57,342 nt of DNA from JAGNEJ01 sp043757865 (GTDB taxonomy: Bacteria; Verrucomicrobiota; Verrucomicrobiia; Verrucomicrobiales; V1-33). The position numbers were made by a program, and so were the translations under genes. Position 1 is the first letter of the stretch. Every line of letters begins with the position of its first letter. Under the pieces are notes generated by a model. That model worked only from the letters and a program-made list of their open reading frames with translations, was not told where the DNA came from and ran no database searches. The stretch covers positions 1 to 57,342 of the forward strand of contig JAYVOP010000235.1 of the NCBI GenBank assembly GCA_043757865.1, read 5' to 3'. Below, piece by piece: positions 51,443 through 57,342 of this stretch.

Positions 51443-52111
51443 TTAAATGATGACCTTGTGGCCGCGCCAGAGCTGGGTCCAGCCGCTCGATTGGTCCATT
51501 TCGATAAAGAGTAATTCCTCTCCGTCCAGGTCCATGCGGGAGTAATCCCAATAGCGGAAGGGCTTGGCGGCGGGCATCGTGGCTGCGCTGAGGTGTTCAT
51601 AGGCGGTGGCTTCCCAGGGGCCTTGGAGTTGGTGTAGGCGGGCGAACTGCAGGGAGCCGCTGGTATCGTCTTCGATATTGAAGAGCCCTGATTCGTCCGC
51701 GAGCAGCTCCTCGAAATCTGGATCGTAGGCAAACTCATCGTGGCGGCGGAGGAGAAATTTATCCCAGCCCAGGGTGTCGTTAGGCAGGCACCGCACGCAG
51801 ACGTGGCTCACGGGGCCTTGGCGGGAGGTGATGCGGAGTGGGTAGTCAATGAAATCAAAGTGCTCCTTTCCCAACTCTCGAACCACGTGCCGCACGGCGG
51901 AGACGAGAATGAGGCTGTCTTTAAATTCTGACCCATGGCTCTCATTCAGTGGCGCGGAGACCCCTGCTGCCCAGTCCAAGGGATTCGGATAGGATGGCGG
52001 CGGACTGCCGTCGGGCGGAGACTTTTGTCCAGGGCGCAGCTTGGCCTGCATCATTTCCCACAGCGTGCGCCCCTGGGCCGGGGGTGGGTCATCGGGATTC
52101 AGACTAACCAT
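51443..52111 (-). CDS. hypothetical protein, possibly YjfK/DUF2491-like
   Basis: A 222-residue cytoplasmic protein without signal or membrane helix. It has a Pro-rich start, then WAAGVSAPLNESHGSEFKDS and a C-terminal block ending YWDYSRMDLDGEELLFIEMD then GWTQLWRGHKV. That ending is reminiscent of DUF2491 proteins (E. coli YjfK), which occur beside DUF350 genes. I make the comparison from memory and could not test it. The DUF350 gene lies immediately upstream on this strand with an eight-base overlap. Confidence 0.55.
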   Translation of the reverse strand: MVSLNPDDPPPAQGRTLWEMMQAKLRPGQKSPPDGSPPPSYPNPLDWAAGVSAPLNESHGSEFKDSLILVSAVRHVVRELGKEHFDFIDYPLRITSRQGPVSHVCVRCLPNDTLGWDKFLLRRHDEFAYDPDFEELLADESGLFNIEDDTSGSLQFARLHQLQGPWEATAYEHLSAATMPAAKPFRYWDYSRMDLDGEELLFIEMDQSSGWTQLWRGHKVII

Positions 52112-52343
52112 GGAGAATGGTGGCCACGACGTTGCCGATCACATAGCAGAGGCCCAAGATAAAGGCCGCCACGACAATGGCCATGGCTTGATTTCCTTTC
52201 CGGATTTCTTCATCGAAATCCAGTTTCTTCAGTGCGATGTCAAAGATCTTATAGCCCGCAATGACCAGGAAGATGGCCAGCAGGCCGAAGACGAGGGTGG
52301 AGGTGAGATCACCGAGGAAATAGTCCGGGAGATGGAGGTTCAT
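52104..52343 (-). CDS. DUF350 family membrane protein
   Basis: A 79-residue protein with two membrane helices: STLVFGLLAIFLVIAGYKIF and AIVVAAFILGLCYVIGNVVA. Between them is DIALKKLDFDEEIRKGNQA, the family's typical charged loop. This corresponds to one DUF350 unit; many homologues carry two. Function is unknown. It lies between a Ser-rich membrane protein gene and the possible DUF2491-like gene, all close together on the minus strand. Confidence 0.75.
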   Translation of the reverse strand: MNLHLPDYFLGDLTSTLVFGLLAIFLVIAGYKIFDIALKKLDFDEEIRKGNQAMAIVVAAFILGLCYVIGNVVATILHG

Positions 52344-52360
52344 AGTTGGTAGTGAGCAGG

Positions 52361-53215
52361 TTAGTGATAGTGAGATTTGGAAAGGGTGGAGCGAGGCTGC
52401 CAGCGTTTAAAGAAGACGAGCCAGACGACGGAGGCACCGCCGCCGAGGAGGAGGAACCAGCCCCAGCCGCTGGAAGAACGGGCTGCGGGAGCCGCTAGGC
52501 TGGCCATTTGCACCGTGGGGCGCGGGGCTTGGGCATCGTCCGTGGCGGCGGTCATGGCGGCTGGTTCGATGCCGGGCGGAGTGTAGTCAGGATCTGGGCT
52601 GGTGGTAGTGGCCACGGCTTGCACGGCGGTGGTGAGATCTGGGTCTGCGGCTACCAGGGCGGCTTGGCGGGCGGGGTCCATATCGGATTGATGATGGTAA
52701 TACCAGTTGGCGCGGATGGGCCGGGGCTGGTCCAGGAGCCACCACCAGAACGGTGAGGAATAGGAATCATGGTAGAAAACCACGGGGCGGCTGTAGTAGG
52801 GACTGAAGGCCGGATAATGATGAATCACGGTGGTGGTGGGCGCGCTCTGGATGCGGCTGGTGTAGGAGGTGCGGGGCAGCGGGGGTGGCGTGGAGGACGC
52901 AGGGGCGGGATGCGCGGCGGCATAGTTCTGGGAGCTTTGTTGCACCTGTTTCGCCTTGGCGGCAGCGGCATCCGTAGAGCTAAGGGCAGTGGCCGGACGA
53001 CTGAAGGAACTGCTACTAGGCGCAGCGCCTGAACTATAACTGGAGCGGCTGGTGCTCACACTCGGAGTGGTGGGGCGTGCGGAGGAGAAGGAGCCCGCAC
53101 TGGAATACGATCTGCCGCCGCCACTGCTGTATTTGCCAGCATGGGAGCTAACAGTCAGCAGGGACCACATCAAGATGGGCAGCCAGCAGCGAAGTGAAGA
53201 AGAGTGAGAAGACAT
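52361..53215 (-). CDS. hypothetical Ser-rich exported membrane protein
   Basis: From the ATG at 53215 (MSSHSSSLRCWLPILMWS) it has 284 residues with a signal-like N terminus. A long Ser/Thr/Ala/Pro-rich section follows (SYSSAGSFSSARP), then an aromatic, Tyr-rich stretch (FYHDSYSSPFWWWLLDQP), and a C-terminal membrane helix (WGWFLLLGGGASVVWLVFF) with a basic tail. The Ser-rich part may be a surface stalk. It is the first gene of the operon with the DUF350 gene, 17 bases before it. Confidence 0.6.
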   Translation of the reverse strand: MSSHSSSLRCWLPILMWSLLTVSSHAGKYSSGGGRSYSSAGSFSSARPTTPSVSTSRSSYSSGAAPSSSSFSRPATALSSTDAAAAKAKQVQQSSQNYAAAHPAPASSTPPPLPRTSYTSRIQSAPTTTVIHHYPAFSPYYSRPVVFYHDSYSSPFWWWLLDQPRPIRANWYYHHQSDMDPARQAALVAADPDLTTAVQAVATTTSPDPDYTPPGIEPAAMTAATDDAQAPRPTVQMASLAAPAARSSSGWGWFLLLGGGASVVWLVFFKRWQPRSTLSKSHYH

Positions 53216-53430
53216 GGAATCGGATCTAAGCAGGGTGTGGCCATGATGCACTTCTAATTTCCCAGACTTTTTGTAGGCTCCGGCGGTGGGGCCGTTTTAC
53301 CACGAGTCTTTGCAAGGCGCACGCAGACCGCGCTCTCGCCGCCCCCACGGGAAATGTGCGCTTTTGCTTGCGCAATCAGACTCGTTTGTTAAAGCAACGC
53401 AGCCCCTTCTGGGGGCTCCTCTTTCCTGCA

Positions 53431-54453
53431 ATGACATCCACTCTCGCCCAACCTCCTAACGGGACCAGCCTCAGCGACCGCTTCGCCCAGGGCTATCAAT
53501 GGATGTTACTCTCCCGCACGCTCGAAGAGAAAATTTCCAGCTTGTATGGCGCGGGCAAGATCGTCGGCGGCGTGTATCTGGGCAAAGGCCAAGAGGCCTT
53601 CAGCACTGCGCTGGCCATGAGCTTGCAGCCGGGGAAAGACATCTTTGCCCCGCTGATCCGGGATCAGTCTGGCCGCATGGCCTTTGGGGAGCCCATCATC
53701 GACACCCTGCGCACTTACCTGGGCTCCGTGTTAGGCCCCATGCGCGGGCGGGATGGGAATATCCACCGGGGCCGCCCAGACCTGGGCATGCCAGCCATGA
53801 TTTCCCACCTGGGCGCGATGATCTCAGTCGTCTGCGGAATGCTGATGGCGCGGCGTTTCCGTGGGGAAATGGGCGTCGTGGGAGCCAGCAGCATAGGGGA
53901 CGGCGGCACGTCCACGGGGGCCTTCCATGAAGCCATGAACCTAGCTGCGGTGGAAAAGTTGCCGCTGGTAATAGCCGTGGCCAATAACCAATACGCTTAT
54001 TCCACGCCTAACGACCGCCAGTTCGCCTGCCGAAACCTCGTGGACAAGGCTGCAGGCTACGGAATCACTGGCCACAGCGTGGATGGGCTAGACCTAGCCG
54101 CGTGCTTAGCCACATTTGCCACCGCCGTCACTAACGCCCGCAGCGGCGGCGGCCCGCAACTCGTCGTCGGCTCCATGCTCCGCCTCTGCGGCCATGGCGA
54201 GCACGATGACGCCAGCTACGTCCCTGCCGCACTCAAGGCGGGCGCAGACGACTGCCTCACCCTCGCACGCGCGGAAATGCTAACGCGTAATTTAGCCACG
54301 CCCCAGCAGCTCGACTTCATGGAAGCTGAAGCCTACGAGGCCGTCCAGGCCGCCGTCATGCAGGCCCAGAGCGAGCCCACCCCCAGCCCCGAACGCGAGA
54401 CCTGGTGCCCCCTAGACTCCGCGTGGCTCATGGAAGGAAACGAGCCCGTATGA
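53431..54453 (+). CDS. pdhA: pyruvate dehydrogenase E1 component, alpha subunit
   Basis: From the ATG at 53431 (MTSTLAQPPNGTS) the protein has 340 residues. The thiamine-diphosphate motif is GDGGTSTGAFHEAMNLAAVEKLPLVIAVANN, split into GDG and NN. GDGNIH and RLCGHGEHDD-like phosphorylation-loop equivalents are also visible (here RDGNIHRG and LCGHGEHDDASY). The frame extends upstream to a GTG at 53356, but that stretch is not credible. The stop overlaps the beta-subunit start. Acetoin dehydrogenase is an alternative, as the dihydrolipoamide acetyltransferase gene is not in the window. Confidence 0.88.
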   Translation: MTSTLAQPPNGTSLSDRFAQGYQWMLLSRTLEEKISSLYGAGKIVGGVYLGKGQEAFSTALAMSLQPGKDIFAPLIRDQSGRMAFGEPIIDTLRTYLGSVLGPMRGRDGNIHRGRPDLGMPAMISHLGAMISVVCGMLMARRFRGEMGVVGASSIGDGGTSTGAFHEAMNLAAVEKLPLVIAVANNQYAYSTPNDRQFACRNLVDKAAGYGITGHSVDGLDLAACLATFATAVTNARSGGGPQLVVGSMLRLCGHGEHDDASYVPAALKAGADDCLTLARAEMLTRNLATPQQLDFMEAEAYEAVQAAVMQAQSEPTPSPERETWCPLDSAWLMEGNEPV

Positions 54454-55415
54454 GCATCACCTACCTAGAAGCCATTCGCGAAGCCCAACGCCAAGCCCTC
54501 ACCACCGATCCCAGCGTCTTCCTCTACGGCCAAGACATCGCCCAGTTTGGCGGAGCCTTCAAAGCCACCAAGCACCTCGCCAACGAATTCCCCGGCCGCG
54601 TCCTCGATGCCCCCATCAGCGAGGACGCCATGCTCGGCATGGCCGTGGGGGCCGCCATCGACGGCATGAGACCCATCGTGGAAATGCAGTTTGCGGATTT
54701 CTCCAGCATCGCCTTTAACCAGATCATCAACCAAGCCGCCACCCACTTCTGGCGCACCGGCGTGCCCTGTCCGTTAGTGGTCCGCCTGCCCAGCGGCGGC
54801 ACCTCCGGCAGCGGCCCCTTCCATAGCCAATCACTGGAAAGCATCTACGCCCATTTCCCTGGCCTCATCGTCCTCACTCCTGCCACCGTGGGGGACGCCT
54901 ATGGCATGTTATTAGAAGCCGTGAAACTCAACGATCCAGTCATCTTCTGCGAGCATAAATTCCTCTACTACCACCTCAAAGCAGACGAGCTGCCGCAGGA
55001 AAATTTACCCATCGGCAAAGCCCGCATCGCCCGCAACGGCAAGCACGCCACCCTCGTCACCTACAGCGCCATGCTCCACGAAAGCCTGCGCGCCGCCGAC
55101 GAACTAGCCAAAGACGGCTACGAAATCGAAGTGGTGGACCTCCGCAGCGTGAAGCCCCTGGATACCGACACCGTCCTCGCCAGCGTGGCGCGCACCGGAC
55201 GCTTGCTCGTAGTCGGAGAAAGTTTCCCCTGGGGCGGCGTCAGTGCAGAAGTCATCAGCCGTGTCGTTACCGACGGCTTCCACCTCCTAGACGCCCCGCC
55301 CCAGCGCCTGAACAGCAAGGACACGCCCATCCCCTATCATCCGAATCTCTGGGGCACCCACCGCCCCACCGCCAACAGCATCTGCCAAGAACTGCGGCGG
55401 CTGGTGGGGTTCTAG
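54450..55415 (+). CDS. pdhB: pyruvate dehydrogenase E1 component, beta subunit
   Basis: From the ATG at 54450 (MSITYLEAIREAQ), overlapping the pdhA stop as ATGA, the protein has 321 residues, typical for E1 beta. DAPISEDAMLGMAVGAAIDGMRPIVEMQFADF and the LPSGGTSGSGPFHSQSLE loop are conserved in the family. VVDLRSVKPLDTDTV marks the C-terminal domain. It forms the heterotetramer with PdhA and is followed by a strong terminator. Confidence 0.93.
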   Translation: MSITYLEAIREAQRQALTTDPSVFLYGQDIAQFGGAFKATKHLANEFPGRVLDAPISEDAMLGMAVGAAIDGMRPIVEMQFADFSSIAFNQIINQAATHFWRTGVPCPLVVRLPSGGTSGSGPFHSQSLESIYAHFPGLIVLTPATVGDAYGMLLEAVKLNDPVIFCEHKFLYYHLKADELPQENLPIGKARIARNGKHATLVTYSAMLHESLRAADELAKDGYEIEVVDLRSVKPLDTDTVLASVARTGRLLVVGESFPWGGVSAEVISRVVTDGFHLLDAPPQRLNSKDTPIPYHPNLWGTHRPTANSICQELRRLVGF

Positions 55416-55416
55416 A

Positions 55417-57342
55417 TCATGCGCTCTCTGGAGCGCTTTTTTTGGCCGTCTTGCGGGCGGGTTTTTTCAGGACCTCGGCATAGTCTGCGGAGGCTGGGGC
55501 TGGCTGACTGCGGTAGTGTTCCCCCACGTTCAGAACTTTGGTGGTTTCTTCTCCGAATTGGCTGATGACGCGGATGGCCAGCTTTTGGTCTTCCTTGGTG
55601 AGGGTGATGGGGTGGCTGCGGTGGCCGTAGAGGCGGGAGAAGGCTTCTTCGTCCAATTCTACGCGCAGGGTTTGCTGGGCTTTCTTGCGGATGCCGTCCT
55701 CGGCTAGTTTGTTCAGGCCTTTCTGCCAGTCGCTGAACTCATCCGCCTCGCCTCCGCAGAAGAAGACTTGGCGGATCACGAAATTCGCCCCGTCATAATC
55801 TTCATCCACCATCCAGTAGGCGATGTCATGCACGTCCCGGCTTTTCACGATGTCGGTGATGGGATCATAAATGTCCAAGCCTGCGATTTCCACCTGCACG
55901 GTGCTGTGGGCCGTGAGGGCTACGCGCACGTCTGGCTCTCCGATGGTCACGAAACTGGCCGCCTTCTTGTCTTTCTTCAGCAGGCCTTCCTGCATCAGGT
56001 CATCGTGCATCCGCACTTTGGTCACTTGGAAGCTGCCTAGCTGGTAGTGCTTCACTTTGTCGGCGGTGTGTTTTTCCTCACGGTTCTCAATATCGCTTTC
56101 AAAGGAGAAACCTAGGATCACTAGCCAATCCGCATCGCCCCGCTGGCGGCATTCCTTGATGGCTTCGTTCACGGCTTTCTTGCTCACGGTGCCGAACTTC
56201 GGCCCGATGTGGAAATACGCTTTCCGCTCCAGCTTGTCCTCTGCGTAGTAGAAACCTAACGCATGGAGATAGGTGCTGGGTTGTTGTTCGAGGTGGTGGA
56301 AAACGGCGTTCTCCCGCTTGTCTCCGGTCTTAATCCCCGCGCTTTGGAGGTGGGCAAAGATGCGTTCTTCAAATTTGGCCAAATCTTCTGCCCCCACGCC
56401 CGGTTCGGCCTGGCGTAAGGATTCGGGCGATTGGGGTTCGAAATTTTGCAACGTTTCCACGGTAAATGGTCCGGCCACGCGGAGGCGTTTTTTGTCTTCG
56501 GCGGGTTGATCGTAGAGGGTTTCTTCCGCTGGTGGTTCGTTGTTGGCAATGCTGCCCAGCGTGATGTGCGGCACCTTCTTGTATTGGAAACCCTGCCGCA
56601 GGTCCCCGCCGTGCTCATCGTGTATTTTGTAATAGGGAAACGTGGCGGTCATCAACCGCGTCTTGGCAATATTCAACGCAATGCGGCTCGTGTCCGTGGT
56701 GATCCAACGTCGCCCCCACTGTTCTGCCACGTAAGCCGTGGTGCCGCTGCCGCACGTGGGATCAAGGACGAGGTCACCGGGGTCGGTGGTCATGAGGATG
56801 CAGCGTTGGATAGCTTTACGAGATGTCTGAACCACGTAGCTTTTATCTGCCGCACCTCCCAAATCGGTCCACATATTTGTTAAAGCCACGAATGGGAAGT
56901 CGTCAGAGTATTTTTTGAAACGAATCTGACCTGCACCAGCGTAGATGCGCGATTTTTCAATCAAACGCTTCATCGCTGTCTCGTTAATTTTCCAAGAGTT
57001 GCCTGTAGCTGGTCGAAACACCCTGCCTTCAACTTCAACCTCATAAATTTGGGTTTTGAAAACGCCGCCAGAGGTAAGCTGGTCAGGTGTGAAGGCTTTT
57101 GCTCCTTGCCGAAAGACAGCGGCCAAGTCCTCTTGCTCAAATGCAGAGGCATCCTTAACAATTCCGTCTGCTAGTTGAACTTTAGGAAAATCATCAGTTA
57201 CCTCTAGACTGGCGACTTTTGAGATGAACATCGGACGCACTTTTACCCCGAACGCCGCTTTTGAATGAAGTTTGGCGGTGTTGAGTGGGATCAAATCCCC
57301 TCGCCGCCGGGTGACAGGGTGTCCCCATCGACCTCCGGTCTT
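55417..57342 (-). CDS. site-specific DNA methyltransferase, beta-type layout, N terminus outside the window
   Basis: The frame runs open to the window edge; the apparent TTG start at 57294 is not its real start, since the codons upstream (TGGRWGHPVTRRRGDL) also read as coding. Visible here are the S-adenosylmethionine motif DPTCGSGTTAYVAEQWGRRW followed by a conserved-looking TTDTSRIALNIAKTRL, then about 400 further residues. The catalytic DPPY-type motif is not in this part. In beta-class and type III enzymes it precedes the SAM site, so it should lie upstream, outside the window. The C-terminal part, ending in Lys/Ala, may be a target-recognition region. A restriction partner could lie beyond the edge. 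Confidence 0.85.
   Translation of the reverse strand, partial: KTGGRWGHPVTRRRGDLIPLNTAKLHSKAAFGVKVRPMFISKVASLEVTDDFPKVQLADGIVKDASAFEQEDLAAVFRQGAKAFTPDQLTSGGVFKTQIYEVEVEGRVFRPATGNSWKINETAMKRLIEKSRIYAGAGQIRFKKYSDDFPFVALTNMWTDLGGAADKSYVVQTSRKAIQRCILMTTDPGDLVLDPTCGSGTTAYVAEQWGRRWITTDTSRIALNIAKTRLMTATFPYYKIHDEHGGDLRQGFQYKKVPHITLGSIANNEPPAEETLYDQPAEDKKRLRVAGPFTVETLQNFEPQSPESLRQAEPGVGAEDLAKFEERIFAHLQSAGIKTGDKRENAVFHHLEQQPSTYLHALGFYYAEDKLERKAYFHIGPKFGTVSKKAVNEAIKECRQRGDADWLVILGFSFESDIENREEKHTADKVKHYQLGSFQVTKVRMHDDLMQEGLLKKDKKAASFVTIGEPDVRVALTAHSTVQVEIAGLDIYDPITDIVKSRDVHDIAYWMVDEDYDGANFVIRQVFFCGGEADEFSDWQKGLNKLAEDGIRKKAQQTLRVELDEEAFSRLYGHRSHPITLTKEDQKLAIRVISQFGEETTKVLNVGEHYRSQPAPASADYAEVLKKPARKTAKKSAPESA
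55421..55443 (+). terminator. intrinsic terminator of pdhA-pdhB
   Basis: A perfect stem gcgctc (55421-55426), loop tctg, gagcgc (55431-55436) and a run of seven T (55437-55443), five bases after the pdhB stop. The same bases encode the last residues of the convergent methyltransferase gene (KKSAPESA and stop). Confidence 0.88.

Noticed and set aside
1..57342. tRNA, rRNA, CRISPR array, transposase or phage genes
   Set aside because: I looked for tRNA-like arms, regularly spaced direct repeats and transposase motifs in the spacers and saw none that hold up.

Overview
The window reads as chromosomal DNA of a Verrucomicrobiota bacterium, probably from the Verrucomicrobiia. This is inferred from gene content, not from a marker gene. 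The signs are exported proteins with PEP-CTERM tails, a large PVC-type protein (beta-propeller, HEAT-like repeats, one CxxCH heme site), exported beta-helix proteins ending in an EF-hand-like DPDGDG..NLLEYA segment, and FabV as enoyl reductase. By eye the DNA is moderately GC-rich. An AT-richer block lies at about 20.0-23.3 kb. I saw no rRNA, tRNA, CRISPR array, transposase or phage gene.

Layout. 0.1-10.7 kb holds mostly housekeeping genes: yebC-like and dapF, a CPXCG zinc-ribbon gene, ilvD, a PEP-CTERM protein, a TIGR04282 glycosyltransferase, an 850-bp non-coding stretch with a 21-bp tandem repeat, a KDG-kinase-like gene, an atypical proline racemase homologue and prfC. 10.7-16.2 kb is a block of exported proteins: a small PEP-CTERM protein and two related beta-helix proteins on either side of a YWTD-type propeller. 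16.2-18.9 kb has fabV, an EEP-family hydrolase and ybaB. 19.1-23.3 kb is a glycosyltransferase block in which two genes carry single-base frameshifts and a third contains a 78-bp palindrome in frame. 23.4-26.3 kb has purE, purK and pta.

26.5-41.3 kb is dominated by heavy-metal efflux on the minus strand. One operon has a His/Asp-rich exported protein, an outer-membrane channel, a CzcA-type pump and an MFS exporter, with no adaptor gene. The other has a Cys/His-rich exported protein, a channel, an adaptor, a second RND pump and a KCPTC/NCTC metal-binding protein. Between the MFS gene and a zinc-ribbon membrane protein lies a scrambled relic: the start of a P-type ATPase, the tail of a cusA gene and the tail of the KCPTC protein fused together. 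It records at least one further metal-resistance locus that was deleted here.

41.4-57.3 kb holds the PVC heme protein, a small membrane protein, a toxin-first VapC-type pair, a secreted-protein gene with no start codon, a repeat-rich spacer, a TIM-barrel isomerase, an exported helical protein, a glycoside-hydrolase-16-like tail fragment, a duplicated GxxExxY protein, a UDP-glucuronate-epimerase-like gene, a three-gene membrane operon containing a DUF350 protein, pdhA-pdhB with a strong terminator, and a DNA methyltransferase cut by the window edge.

Recurring intergenic hairpins are notable. One 20-nt arm is identical at 18951 and 46897. Most central-metabolism calls are secure. The interest lies in the metal-resistance relic and paired efflux operons, the glycosyltransferase block, and the degenerate-active-site proteins.
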